A stretch of DNA of 64,000 nucleotides from Verrucomicrobiota bacterium (GTDB taxonomy: Bacteria > Verrucomicrobiota > Kiritimatiellia > CAIQIC01 > JAGNIJ01): NCBI GenBank assembly GCA_022710725.1, contig JAKLGK010000005.1, forward strand, positions 361,684 to 425,683, given 5' to 3'. Position 1 is the first letter of the stretch, and every line of letters begins with the position of its first letter. The position numbers and the translations under genes are program-made. Positions 43,541 to 51,634 of this stretch are shown here, piece by piece. Below the pieces are notes generated by a model, which was not told the origin of the DNA, made no database searches, and saw nothing but the letters and a program-made list of their open reading frames with translations.

Positions 43541-44299
43541 GCCCGCTTGTGGCGGGTAAAGCTTGCCCGCCCAAGGCGGGCTTGTGCGCCTCTGGCGCAT
43601 TCAAATCCCGTCCGCGCCGAAGGTGCGTAAGACCCACCCCATTCCTTCCGCTTGTAGCGGTCAACCGCCTTTGTCTTCCTGCCGGTAGGGCCATCCACGC
43701 GCCACGCGCTCGAACTGTTGGCGGACGGTGGTGGCGCACGCGCCATGTCCTACGTCGCGCTGACGCGCTCCCGGCTCGCTGGGCCGCTCGCCGGGTTGAA
43801 GCGTCTGGACGCCGCTTCAAGTGGACACGCCCTCCTGGACGTCGGGCGTGGAAGCCCCAAGCCCCGAAGCGGGGATGTAGACGCGCCGGGTTGCGGAAGC
43901 ACGGGGACGGGAATCTTGGTTTCCCCCTAGCGGTTCCCCGAACCCCTCCCTTCGCCCCCTTTCCAAATCGGTACCGTCCCGGGGAACCTTCCGGGGGACA
44001 CCAAGACTCGGCAACGTAGGCAAGTGCGCTCACGTCCGGCGCTGAGGCGCCGGCGCCCGAGGCGGGCGGCCTTCGGCCCGTTTTTCAGAGCGCACTTGGC
44101 CTCGCCCCGATGGGGTTCCCGTCCCCGGCTCCGCAACCCGACGCTTAACCCCCTCTTGCGCTACGTCCCCCAGGGTACGAGCGCGTTGGTCGGCCTCCAG
44201 CGTCATGCCGCAAAACGGACCTCGCAACTCGGTCCTTCGCTTTTTGCGGCCTGCCGCTTCCGGCCTCCGCGGATGGGGTGGGGGAAGGAGTTCCCCCAC
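43541..44299. ncRNA. Hairpin-dense non-coding region, candidate large structured RNA
   Basis: No reading frame here looks like protein, yet perfect hairpins follow one another: CCCGC/GCGGG (43542-43556), GCCCGCC/GGCGGGC (43565-43581), TGCGCC/GGCGCA (43585-43599), CGCGCC/GGTGCG (43613-43627), CCGC/GCGG (43648-43660), TTGAAGCG/CGCTTCAA (43796-43820), CACGCCC/GGGCGTG (43826-43850) and CCCCG/CGGGG (43862-43874). Longer compound stems follow: CTTGGT, CCCCC and GGTTCCCCG (43915-43940) pair in order with CGGGGAACC, GGGGG and ACCAAG (43980-44005); CAAGTGCGCTC pairs with GAGCGCACTTG (44021-44098); GCCGCAAAA with TTTTGCGGC around GGACC/GGTCC (44207-44250); and GTGGGGGAA/TTCCCCCAC (44278-44299). Two neighbouring hairpin loops share CTGGACG. 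Strand is uncertain. Confidence 0.45.
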
Positions 44300-45090
44300 G
44301 CGGCGCATCATCGCGGGCGCGGATCGCGCTCTGGAAACGCGAGGGCGGCTGGCTTACGGGCCGGACGGCCTGATCCCGGCCATCAAGATCGCGTCGGCCA
44401 CGTGTAGCCCGCTCCGGCGCGTCGGCGTTCTATCCGCTGGCGCGGACTCCGCTACCACGAGCGCTGCGCGTACGTGGTGCCCCGCGTTGCGTGGCCGCTT
44501 GAGGTCTTCGACTACGACCACCGCCACGCCTACGCGCTGCTCCACGTGTCCGCCGCCGCCCAGGGCTCGACTTCATGGCCGGAGGCCGTCCTCTGCGCGC
44601 CGTCGCAGACCGTGTTCGACCTGCCGGTCTCCACGGACTGCTTTGGGCGCTTGCCCTACAGTACGCCGCCCTCGCTGGCCTCCGCGCGATCCGCGCCCGC
44701 CATGAGCGCCGCCCCCTTCTGCCGGCCGCCGCGTGCAGATTGCGCCGTCAGCGAGCTGCCAGCGCAAACAGCCAGCTTTATGGGCGGCCTTCCCCGGGAT
44801 TGCGCGGTCTACCCTCGCCCGCGCATCCGCAACCTCGATCTGGCTTGCTTGTCGGCCTCCTGGATGACTACCATCCCCCCAGCCATGAGCCGATTCTGGC
44901 CATATGGAGCGCGTTCCGACACAGTTGTGCTCCCTGACGCATATCATCCATTCGGTAATATTTCTGCTATGCATCAGTTTTGCTGCTAAACCCCTTATTT
45001 ATGAGCCAGTAGTTGAAGGAATTCATGCCCCTGGCCTGTTTTGTGGATTGATATGATTGAGGCATAATACTCTGTTCGCCATTGATATAA
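44300..45090. other. Intergenic region, possible decayed gene
   Basis: Open frames exist on several strands because of high GC. Only the plus-strand stretch from about 44440 to 44640 has protein-like composition (RYHERCAYVVPRVAWPLEVF, then DYDHRHAYALLHVS), without start, ribosome site or conserved end. It may be a gene fragment. From about 44960 the sequence becomes AT-rich, leading into the next membrane-protein gene. Nothing else is supportable. Confidence 0.3.
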
Positions 45091-45471
45091 ATGAGCAAGA
45101 AACTGACAAAAACGCATAGACTTACATTTCTTGGAATGCTTGCGGTATTCACAGTGCTGACCTGCTGGATTACCCAAACAGGAGTAGACCCAGGGAAAGA
45201 ACACAACATACGAGTTGTTCAGACTACACTCGGAACCATAACCGGACCACTAACGGGAGCAATAGCCAGAGGATTTCAAGGATGTTGTTTTAAGTTCTCT
45301 CTGATGTTGATGCTCTTTTGTGCGCCCATCTTAATGATAGGAATAGGAATCCAATTCATAAGACTACCTGACAATAAATGGGTAAAAGTCATGCAAATGA
45401 TCTGCTGGGTATTTGGCTGGCTGATATGGTTTGGGGGAGGGGTTTTGTCGTATGGACATGCACTTGAATAA
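45091..45471 (+). CDS. Small integral membrane protein
   Basis: 126 residues with three hydrophobic spans: LTFLGMLAVFTVLTCWI, FSLMLMLFCAPILMIGIGI and VMQMICWVFGWLIWFGGGV. AT-rich codon use like the HYR lipoprotein gene. No strong ribosome site is visible (ATTGATATAA precedes the ATG). Function unknown; small membrane proteins in prophage cargo often act in superinfection exclusion or lysis, but nothing here shows that. Confidence 0.55.
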   Translation: MSKKLTKTHRLTFLGMLAVFTVLTCWITQTGVDPGKEHNIRVVQTTLGTITGPLTGAIARGFQGCCFKFSLMLMLFCAPILMIGIGIQFIRLPDNKWVKVMQMICWVFGWLIWFGGGVLSYGHALE

Positions 45472-45588
45472 GAATAAATAAAGTGGCGAACAAGCGGCTC
45501 CAGGCATACGTGGAACCCGGAGTTGGCTTGGGAATAAAGAGAGATCGTGGGGCTTGGGTTCCACGAGCCTGAGCCGTGACGTGAGAAG

Positions 45589-46287
45589 ATGAGAAACGCG
45601 GAGACTATAATCGAATCGAGGTGGGGAGCGTTAGGGGCGCTTGTCCTTCTCCAATGCTATGGGTTGCTTCTTGCATACTTCTTCGCCGGTGCAGTGTTCC
45701 ATGCCGGATCGACATCCTCCATCTATGACGTTCCCGGGCATTCGCTGGAACTCGGTGTGGGTCTCGTGTTCATGGCGGTGTTCATCTACGCTCAAGGAAC
45801 TCTGATCGGGGATGTGGCGGAATACCTGCGATCGGCGCGAGACATAGCTGGCTGGGTACGTGACGGCACTCGCCCCCAGGGAGTATTGCGCATCCTGATT
45901 ACGACGGGGGCAGTTCTATTCTACGTTGCCCTCCTTTCCGGCAAGGTCTCACTGGGTTTCCCCAGTCTCAATGTCTTCATCCTCATGGGCTATCAAGTAT
46001 TCCACCCGCTCGCCAGTTACCTTGTCGCCAAGCGACTCATGAAGACCCGGCACCCGACAGAGACCAAGTACGTGTCTGCCTCATATCAAGTCTTCGGCTT
46101 CGTGATGTGTATGGTCGCGGCCCTCGTCTTTTACGTTTTCGGTATTTGGATGAAGCAGGATCATGAGCCTGCCTATTGGATGGTCCAGATGCTGGGTTCC
46201 GGTGTCGCTGTTTTCGGGCTCGTAGGGTTTCTTCTTGAAGACATCAAAGGAAGAAACAGGGAAGTCATTATCGAAGAAGAGGGATAG
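45589..46287 (+). CDS. Polytopic membrane protein of unknown function
   Basis: 232 residues with about six hydrophobic segments (LLLAYFFAGAVFHAG, LELGVGLVFMAVFIYA, ILITTGAVLFYVALLSG, FPSLNVFILMGYQVF, FGFVMCMVAALVFYVFGIW, LGSGVAVFGLVGFLLE) and a short charged C-terminus. No family recognised. It lies between the putative structured RNA region and the terminase genes, on the same strand as both. Confidence 0.6.
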   Translation: MRNAETIIESRWGALGALVLLQCYGLLLAYFFAGAVFHAGSTSSIYDVPGHSLELGVGLVFMAVFIYAQGTLIGDVAEYLRSARDIAGWVRDGTRPQGVLRILITTGAVLFYVALLSGKVSLGFPSLNVFILMGYQVFHPLASYLVAKRLMKTRHPTETKYVSASYQVFGFVMCMVAALVFYVFGIWMKQDHEPAYWMVQMLGSGVAVFGLVGFLLEDIKGRNREVIIEEEG

Positions 46288-46419
46288 GTCAACGGGGTGG
46301 TGCTTACTGGCGACCCGCTGCGCGGCTTGCCAGCAGCACACCCCCGCCTCGTTTGAATCACTTTTCCCTCTCCTTTCTGAACAGTTACTTTGTTTAGCTG
46401 GGGGCTTGTCTCGCTCCCC

Positions 46420-46474
46420 GCCCGCCCTCCGGGCTTGCGGCCCACGCTGCGCGTGGCTGCGGTCCTGGCGGACC
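46420..46474. repeat. Cluster of three adjacent hairpins
   Basis: GCCCG/CGGGC (46420-46434), CCACGC/GCGTGG (46442-46456) and GGTCC/GGACC with loop TGGC (46461-46474) follow each other within 55 bp, between the membrane-protein gene and the terminase promoter. There is no T-run, so these are not standard terminators. The rest of 46288-46499 has no gene. Confidence 0.45.
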
Positions 46475-46499
46475 TTGGGGGCGGCCACATAGATAAAAC

Positions 46500-46528
46500 T
46501 TGACAATAGTTACATAAATGTGTTGATT
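46500..46528 (+). promoter_or_regulatory. Promoter upstream of the terminase genes
   Basis: TTGACA (46500-46505), 17-bp spacer, TTGATT (46523-46528), 20 bp before the first packaging gene, in a short AT-rich window. Confidence 0.4.
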
Positions 46529-46547
46529 AAGGCTGAAAGTTGCAAAG

Positions 46548-47000
46548 GTGTATATGTTTCAACCTGGTATATCTGGGAATCCAGCAGGCCGGCCGAAAGG
46601 TTGCTATGGCGGTCGGATCGAGGCCCTTGCCGTCCTTGACCAATTCCTCAAGGAGGCCAAGGTCAAATCGCGGCTCTACGAGGCGTTCGCCGCGTACTTC
46701 GATAAGAACCCCATCCGCTTCTTCCGCCAGATCATCATGCCGCTCCTGCCCAACGAAACGCGTCTTCGCATCGACGCGGAAGGGATCATCCAATGGCAGT
46801 CACTCTTAACTATCGCCCCCACGCCGCCCAGTTTGAAATCCATCGAGCCCGAGGATACCGGTTCCGAACCGTCTGCTGTGGCCGGCGATTCGGAAAGACC
46901 CTGTGCCTTGCCGGAGAGCTGCTCGACCGAGGCGGCACGGAGCGGGGAGGGGATTACGGCTGGATCGCCCCAACCTACAACGTTGCCGAGCGTGGAATAG
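46548..47000 (+). CDS. DUF5681-type protein, possible small terminase
   Basis: 150 residues. The N-terminus FQPGISGNPAGRPKG is the DUF5681 signature found in proteins encoded directly before phage large terminases, so a small-terminase or packaging-accessory role is likely. Residues 30-75 are helical (LDQFLKEAKVKSRLYEAFAAYF). The last 70 residues overlap the terminase gene by 208 bp and are Pro/Ser-rich, so the biologically relevant part may be only the first 80 residues. Confidence 0.6.
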   Translation: MYMFQPGISGNPAGRPKGCYGGRIEALAVLDQFLKEAKVKSRLYEAFAAYFDKNPIRFFRQIIMPLLPNETRLRIDAEGIIQWQSLLTIAPTPPSLKSIEPEDTGSEPSAVAGDSERPCALPESCSTEAARSGEGITAGSPQPTTLPSVE

Positions 47001-48028
47001 AGGCGTTCCGGCAGATCGCGGAGGGCTTCGTCACCATCTCGGGTCGGACCCCGAGCCGCGTCGAGTTCAAAGGCCTGCACGGCCCGGTGCGGATCTGGTT
47101 CCTCTCCGCGGACAACCCGGACAACATCCGCGGCTACGGGTTCCAAGGGATCGTGGTGGACGAGGCCGCGAGCATCCCGCCGGACGTGTGGCATTACGTC
47201 CTTCGGCCCACCATCGGGCAGACCCTCGGCTGGGCTGTTCTGATCTCTACGCCGAAGGGGCGCAACTGGTTCTTTGACATGTTCACGCGCGGCGTCGAGG
47301 AAAACCCCACACACAAAAGCTTCCGCTTCGCGTCGAACGCCTCGCCCTACTTCCCGGCCCAGGAATGGGAAGACGCCCGGCGCACTTTGCCCCAGGACGT
47401 GTTCCGGCAGGAATACGAAGCCGAGTTCCTCGAGGACTCGGCCGGCGTCTTTCACAACATCGAAGACTGCCTCGCCTCGGCCCCCGTTCCTCCGAGCGGG
47501 GAGGTCGTCATCGGTTGCGACGTGGCCAAGCACACCGACTTCACCGTGCTCGTCGCCATGGACAGCCGCACCGGGCAATGCTTCGATATGGAACGGTTCA
47601 ACCGGCTCGACTGGCCCATCCAGAAGGAGCGTATCGTTGCCTTCGCCCGCAAGCACCGCGGCCGGCTGATCCTGGACGCGACCGGGGCAGGGGACCCGAT
47701 CTACGACGACCTGGTCCGCGTCTACCCGAACATCACGCCCTTCAAGTTCACAGCCCACAGCAAGGTCGAGCTGATCCAGCGCCTCGTGGTCGCCGTGGAG
47801 CAGCGGCGGGTTACGTGGCCCAGGGCGTGGGATGTTCTGACCAACGAGATGAAGCGCTATGAGTACCGGCTTTCGCCGTCAGGGCAGATCAGTTACGGGG
47901 CGCCTGAGGGGTATCACGATGATTGCGTTGTCTCTTTGGCGCTGGCCAACCACTTGCAATACGAGTATTCTTGCTTGGGCCTAATGGCGGTTTTTGAACC
48001 GCGCAGGCTGCACGAGCGAGTGCTGTGA
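46793..48028 (+). CDS. Phage terminase large subunit
   Basis: 411 residues. ATPase part: adenine motif region RPHAAQFEIHRARGYRF, Walker A CCGRRFGKT near residue 31, Walker B GIVVDEAASIPPDVW near 123, and STPKGRNWF. Nuclease part: VVIGCDVAKHTDFTVLVAMD with the first Asp, LILDATGAGDPIYDD, and GYHDDCVVSLALA with the final Asp pair. It cuts and pumps DNA into the phage prohead. The stop overlaps the GTG frame of the FGE-like gene. Confidence 0.92.
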   Translation: MAVTLNYRPHAAQFEIHRARGYRFRTVCCGRRFGKTLCLAGELLDRGGTERGGDYGWIAPTYNVAERGIEAFRQIAEGFVTISGRTPSRVEFKGLHGPVRIWFLSADNPDNIRGYGFQGIVVDEAASIPPDVWHYVLRPTIGQTLGWAVLISTPKGRNWFFDMFTRGVEENPTHKSFRFASNASPYFPAQEWEDARRTLPQDVFRQEYEAEFLEDSAGVFHNIEDCLASAPVPPSGEVVIGCDVAKHTDFTVLVAMDSRTGQCFDMERFNRLDWPIQKERIVAFARKHRGRLILDATGAGDPIYDDLVRVYPNITPFKFTAHSKVELIQRLVVAVEQRRVTWPRAWDVLTNEMKRYEYRLSPSGQISYGAPEGYHDDCVVSLALANHLQYEYSCLGLMAVFEPRRLHERVL

Positions 48029-48057
48029 AAACGGTTGCCGCCTTCTATAGAGAGTTC

Positions 48058-49221
48058 ATGAGGTCAGCGCTTCTTTGTTTGGCAACATTTTGGCTGGCGT
48101 TCGCGGCGCCCGTGGCGGGACAGGTGACAAACATCCGAGCGGGCGTGGAGGCTCCTGTTCTTCTGGAATGGGCCGCTATGACGGGCAATCCATACCGCGT
48201 GTATTCGGCTACGGATCTCGTGGATCCGGTTTGGACAAATCTGACTCCGACGGGCTTAGTATTCGATAATATTCATGGTGTTTATGAGCCTGCGATTGTT
48301 GAATCCAGGGAATTCTATTGCTCGGTGGCCAGCGACTATCTGATCGTGGATATCTCTGGTGGCCCGTCGGCTGAAAATTATCCCATAAGTTACACGAACA
48401 ATTCTCCGGATGGCGGCTGGCCAGACGAATACATAACAACAAAACTGCTATTACGTCGCGTCCCGGGCGGAACTTACACAATGGGTTCGCCAACGAATGA
48501 GTTAGGCCGCAATACAGATGAACCTCAACACCAGATATTTCTTACTAAGGATTATTATATTGGGGTATTTGAAGTGACTCAGAAACAATGGGAACTGGTC
48601 ATGGATAATTGGCCGAGCTACTTCAGCAATACTATTTATCGTGACACTCGTCCTGTGGAACAGATTTTGTATAATCACATACGAGGTGCGGTTGTTGGGA
48701 CCAATTGGCCAGCCAATAACCAAGTTGACCCTGCTTCGTATATCGGCCGTCTTCGCATGAAGACAGGTCTTGTGTTCGATCTGCCGACGGAAGCGCGATG
48801 GGAGCGCGCATGTCGTGCTGGCACTGCAACCGCATACAATTCTGGATCGGATATCACCACAATAAGCAATTGTCCCAATATGTCACAAATTGGGCGTTAT
48901 TGGTATAATGGAGGCTCTAATAATACTAGCACGGGTGATGTTACAGTCGGGACTGCTAAGGTTGGCAATTATCTTCCAAATGCCTGGGGCCTCTATGATA
49001 TGCATGGCAACGTGTGGGAGTGGTGCCTAGACTGGTATGATGATTACTCTTCAGTAGTTGTAGACCCCCAAGGCCCGTTATCTGGCTCTTACCGCGTTCG
49101 GCGGGGTGGAAGTTGGGACTACAACGCTAGGGGTTGTCGATCTGCAAATCGGCTTTATGACTACAATCCTCTTTTTAGGGACAGCTGTAAAGGCTTCCGC
49201 CTCGCGCTGACTCTTCCATGA
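48058..49221 (+). CDS. Secreted formylglycine-generating-enzyme-like (SUMF1/PvdO) protein, candidate DGR target
   Basis: 387 residues from ATG 48058 (a GTG at 48025 coupled to the terminase stop is the alternative). A signal peptide (SALLCLATFWLAFAAPVAG) is followed by a beta-rich leader (PYRVYSATDLVDPVWTNL) and then the SUMF1 domain: RRVPGGTYTMGSP, FEVTQKQWELVM, FDLPTEARWERACRAGT, NAWGLYDMHGNVWEWCLDW, RVRRGGSWDY and CKGFRLAL. Catalytic cysteines of true sulfatase-activating enzymes are not evident, so a binding role is more likely. In the last 35 residues the non-conserved positions are almost all NNY codons, as expected from an AAY template diversified by a retroelement. No reverse transcriptase is in the window. 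Confidence 0.72.
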   Translation: MRSALLCLATFWLAFAAPVAGQVTNIRAGVEAPVLLEWAAMTGNPYRVYSATDLVDPVWTNLTPTGLVFDNIHGVYEPAIVESREFYCSVASDYLIVDISGGPSAENYPISYTNNSPDGGWPDEYITTKLLLRRVPGGTYTMGSPTNELGRNTDEPQHQIFLTKDYYIGVFEVTQKQWELVMDNWPSYFSNTIYRDTRPVEQILYNHIRGAVVGTNWPANNQVDPASYIGRLRMKTGLVFDLPTEARWERACRAGTATAYNSGSDITTISNCPNMSQIGRYWYNGGSNNTSTGDVTVGTAKVGNYLPNAWGLYDMHGNVWEWCLDWYDDYSSVVVDPQGPLSGSYRVRRGGSWDYNARGCRSANRLYDYNPLFRDSCKGFRLALTLP

Positions 49222-49225
49222 AAGA

Positions 49226-49375
49226 ATGTCCTGCCTGCTCTTGATTGTATTCTTGTTATTTTGCGCCGGACCCAGGACCGGCCCGAAATACACCATCCTT
49301 TCGCTCGACGGGCTCGAATCAGAAACGCGTTCGCTGGCTGATTCGTTCCCGCCGATCAGCCCCTCGGGCATTTAG
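49226..49375 (+). CDS. Very small possible secreted peptide
   Basis: 49 codons starting 5 bp after the FGE-like gene: a hydrophobic start (SCLLLIVFLLFCAG) then a polar tail (LSLDGLESETRSLADSF). No good ribosome site. It may be a decayed signal-peptide fragment of another cargo gene. Confidence 0.2.
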   Translation: MSCLLLIVFLLFCAGPRTGPKYTILSLDGLESETRSLADSFPPISPSGI

Positions 49376-49443
49376 GTGATCCCTCGCAACGCAGATTATT
49401 CTGAAACGCTGCGCTGGCAAAAAATCTGACGGGCTCCACCTAA

Positions 49444-49515
49444 ACCCCTCTCGGGGGATGGTGTCTAGGTTTTCGGTCCGGGCGGACCCGCCGGCGCCCC
49501 GCATCCACCCGGATG
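49444..49515. repeat. Hairpin cluster in the 49376-49768 intergenic region
   Basis: CCCC/GGGG around 49445-49457, GGTCC/GGACC with loop GGGC (49475-49488) and CATCC/GGATG (49502-49515). The GGTCC/GGACC stem also occurs at 46461-46474 and 44217-44235. The rest of this 390-bp gap is GC-rich without a convincing gene. Confidence 0.4.
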
Positions 49516-49768
49516 TGGAATAGATCCCTGGGGCGCTTCGCTTAGGTAAGATTCGCTCTCCGCCTCTGCCTTTTCTGTTCCCGATTCTGTTCCCTTTTGC
49601 TCTGCCGCAAGCGTCATCGGCCTTTTCCGGCTCTTTCTTTTTCCCCCGCCTCGCCAAGCCCCCGCTTGCCGTCCGCTTCGTTTGCTCAAGCGCTGGCGCG
49701 TCACGTGGTGAAGCAAACGCAGACGGACGGACAAGCGGCGAGTCGGGAAAAAAAGAAAGGAAAAGGCC

Positions 49769-49948
49769 ATGAGCAAAAGGAACCAGAATCGGGAAAAGGC
49801 GGCGGCGGGAGCGGAAGCACCGCACCGGTCCGTCCAATCAGCTATTCGGGAGATCACCGGAACCCGGGCATATCGGCAGCGCGTGGCCGCGCAGGTCTTG
49901 AAGGTCTTGGCGATCTTCGGCGGGCAGATCGTGAAGGTGCTTCCGTGA
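49769..49948 (+). CDS. Small basic phage protein
   Basis: 59 residues (MSKRNQNREK...), ATG with AAAGAAAGGAAAAGGCC upstream. Polar N-terminus, then IREITGTRAYRQRVAAQVL and a hydrophobic end (KVLAIFGGQIVKVLP). It starts a run of tightly packed small genes. The stop overlaps the next start (GTGA). Function unknown. Confidence 0.5.
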   Translation: MSKRNQNREKAAAGAEAPHRSVQSAIREITGTRAYRQRVAAQVLKVLAIFGGQIVKVLP

Positions 49949-50040
49949 CAACCGCCGACTTCATCTTTGCGGCTTGCGCGATTGCCTACGCCGTTTGGTT
50001 TGTCCGCTGGACCCGCTCACTGTGGAGCCCCCGCCAATGA
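49945..50040 (+). CDS. 31-residue membrane peptide
   Basis: GTG start coupled to the previous stop; product is one hydrophobic span (TADFIFAACAIAYAVWFVRW) with a short basic tail. Its ATGA end couples it to the next small gene. The coupling on both sides is the main support. Confidence 0.4.
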   Translation: MTTADFIFAACAIAYAVWFVRWTRSLWSPRQ

Positions 50041-50171
50041 CCCGCGCCCGCCAGCTTGCCCTAGTCCAGACCCGCTCCGGCCGCGTGCTTTTGCACCTTG
50101 TCGCCCTTGTGCGGGACCGCCGCTTTTCCCGGCACGTTGCCGGGATTGTCAGGGAAATCAGAGGCCAATAG
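50037..50171 (+). CDS. 44-residue basic protein
   Basis: ATG overlapping the preceding stop. Arg-rich helical product (ARQLALVQTRSGRVLLHLVA). No family recognised; kept because of coupling and consistent GC-rich codon use. Confidence 0.4.
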   Translation: MTRARQLALVQTRSGRVLLHLVALVRDRRFSRHVAGIVREIRGQ

Positions 50172-50192
50172 GCCGGAAAGGTAGATGCAGAC

Positions 50193-50516
50193 ATGAAGAA
50201 GAACGCCAAGAGCAGCAAGAAGCAGGAGCAGCCCGCGCCCACGATTGCGGAGCTTGCCAAGCAAGACCCCAGCGAGGGATTCGAGACGCGCACCGACGCG
50301 GCCCCGCGCCTGTACGCCGAGGAAGTACGCGCCCACGGCCCGGTTTACCGTGGCCGCGGCATCCTGCCCGGCTGGGCGATTGCCATGACCACCCGCGAGG
50401 GAACGCCCGTTTCCCGCGTGTACAAGGTGTACGGTAGCATTAAGGCCCGCGCCCTTGCGCTGGCGATGTGCCGTCAGCACCGCATCCGGTTGAACTTCGC
50501 CCCGGTGAACGGCTGA
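50193..50516 (+). CDS. Small phage-cargo protein of unknown function
   Basis: 107 residues. A Lys-rich N-terminus (MKKNAKSSKKQEQP) is followed by a compact domain (RLYAEEVRAHGPVYRGRGIL, WAIAMTTREGTPVSRVYKVY). GGAAAGGTAGATGCAGAC precedes the ATG. A structured element begins 9 bp after the stop. Confidence 0.5.
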   Translation: MKKNAKSSKKQEQPAPTIAELAKQDPSEGFETRTDAAPRLYAEEVRAHGPVYRGRGILPGWAIAMTTREGTPVSRVYKVYGSIKARALALAMCRQHRIRLNFAPVNG

Positions 50517-50524
50517 CACCCTAC

Positions 50525-50551
50525 GGCGGGCAGGTCCAATCCCGGCCCGCC
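50525..50551 (+). promoter_or_regulatory. Stem-loop element, copy 1
   Basis: GGCGGGC (50525-50531), 13-nt loop AGGTCCAATCCCG, GCCCGCC (50545-50551). It ends 9 bp before the PRTase start codon, where a ribosome site would be expected and none is seen. The same loop with a compensated stem recurs at 51888-51914. Confidence 0.55.
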
Positions 50552-50560
50552 ACCCCCACG

Positions 50561-51112
50561 ATGAACCCGGCCCCCGTTTCCTGCCTGTGCGCCCGCCGCT
50601 ATGTCGGACCCCACAGCCAGCACTTGCAGCACCTACCGCTAAAGGCAGCACTGGCGCAGCTTTCCCCGGTCGAGAAGGAAACCCGCCGGATTGCCTACGC
50701 CATCAAAGACCCGCAGAACCGCCGCGAGATCACCGCCGCCGCCCGCGAAATGGCGCAGCTTATCCCGACCGCCTACGCCGTATTGATACCGGTCCCGGCA
50801 TCATCCGGCAGCATCGCCGCGAACCTTGCCCTTGCCCAAGCCATACAGAAGGAGCGGCCCACGCTGGCCGTGATCCCGGCCCTACGCCGCCGCGCTTCCG
50901 TGGATTCGACATGCCGCCGGGCGAAAGCCGGATTGCCCCGGCTGACTGTGGCCGAGCACCGCATGGCCCGCGTCCTGTACCGGTTGCCCAAGGACGCCCC
51001 GCTTTTCTTCGTGGACAACGTGACCACCGAAGGAAACACGCTCCGCGCCGCTTGGCAGTGTTTCAAGCGCGGTTGCGGCCTGATGTTTGCCGACGCCTCC
51101 CCCGACGCATGA
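50561..51112 (+). CDS. Phosphoribosyltransferase-like protein (ComFC type)
   Basis: 183 residues. The PRPP-binding motif is readable as FFVDNVTTEGNTLRAA, the counterpart of vDDVvTTGaTl, preceded by AVLIPVPASSGSIAANLALA (the PPi-loop region). These fit ComFC/amidophosphoribosyltransferase-like PRTases, although the second acidic residue of the motif is Asn here. N-terminal CLCARRY may be a partial zinc knuckle. In phages such enzymes can act in nucleotide salvage or be toxins; no assignment is possible. Confidence 0.6.
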   Translation: MNPAPVSCLCARRYVGPHSQHLQHLPLKAALAQLSPVEKETRRIAYAIKDPQNRREITAAAREMAQLIPTAYAVLIPVPASSGSIAANLALAQAIQKERPTLAVIPALRRRASVDSTCRRAKAGLPRLTVAEHRMARVLYRLPKDAPLFFVDNVTTEGNTLRAAWQCFKRGCGLMFADASPDA

Positions 51113-51143
51113 CCCCCAGCACATAACGAAAGGAACCCGACCC

Positions 51144-51605
51144 ATGAAGAAACGAACCACGCCCGCCGCTTTCTCTTTCAACCTGGCCCTGCCAATGGTG
51201 AAGGAAGGAACCGCCGACCTATGCCGGACCCCCGAGGACGCCGCCCGCCTACTGGCCGACACCGCCCAGCTTGCGCAGGAGGCTTTCACAGTCATCACGT
51301 TGAACACCAAGAACCGGGTAATAGACCGGCACCTTGTCACCGTGGGGCTTGTCAATTCGTCGCTGGCCCACCCGCGCGAAGTGTTCCGACCCGCCATGCT
51401 GGACGGCGCCGCCGCCGTGATCGTGGCCCATAACCATCCAAGCGGCGACCCGACCCCGAGCGCCGAGGACATCAAGATCACCCGGCAGCTTGTGGAGGCC
51501 GGAAAGATTCTCGATATCCCCGTCCTCGATCACGTCGTGATCGGCCGGGGGGAACGCCCGTTTATGAGCTTACGCGAAGCCGGTTTAGTGAGCTTCGCGG
51601 AGTAG
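51144..51605 (+). CDS. radC: RadC-like JAB/MPN-domain protein
   Basis: 153 residues. The JAMM-type metal site AAVIVAHNHPSGDPTPSAEDIKIT is complete (HNHPSGDPTPSAED, with His-x-His and distal Asp), followed by LDIPVLDHVVIGRGE. The N-terminal HhH domain of full-length chromosomal RadC is absent, as in the short RadC proteins of mobile elements. The start ATG follows ACATAACGAAAGGAACCCGACCC, a leader almost repeated before the gene at 51949. Confidence 0.82.
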   Translation: MKKRTTPAAFSFNLALPMVKEGTADLCRTPEDAARLLADTAQLAQEAFTVITLNTKNRVIDRHLVTVGLVNSSLAHPREVFRPAMLDGAAAVIVAHNHPSGDPTPSAEDIKITRQLVEAGKILDIPVLDHVVIGRGERPFMSLREAGLVSFAE

Positions 51606-51634
51606 GGGAGCCCAACCAGAAAGGAAAACACCCC

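Noticed and set aside
43596..43620. TTCAAATCCCGTCCGCGCC looks like the T-arm and acceptor end of a tRNA, with GGACGGG about 100 bp upstream complementary to CCCGTCC.
   Set aside because: No matching T stem, D arm or anticodon stem can be drawn; it is more simply part of the hairpin-dense region.
44081..44085. TTTTT after a GC hairpin (44064-44080) as an intrinsic terminator.
   Set aside because: It is enclosed by the 11-bp stem 44021-44098 and no gene on the plus strand ends nearby, so it was treated as part of the structured region.
44474..44989. Long open frame on the plus strand with a few protein-like segments.
   Set aside because: Its end runs into AT-rich intergenic sequence, has no ribosome site and loses protein-like character after about 44640; listed only as a possible decayed gene.
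46540..46809. Ser/Arg-rich frame overlapping the DUF5681 gene.
   Set aside because: Composition is that of a shifted frame of the real gene, whose FQPGISGNPAGRPKG signature is unambiguous.
48058..49221. A DGR template repeat or reverse transcriptase near the FGE-like gene.
   Set aside because: I looked for a second copy of the RGGSW/CRSANR coding sequence and for reverse transcriptase motifs in the window and saw neither.
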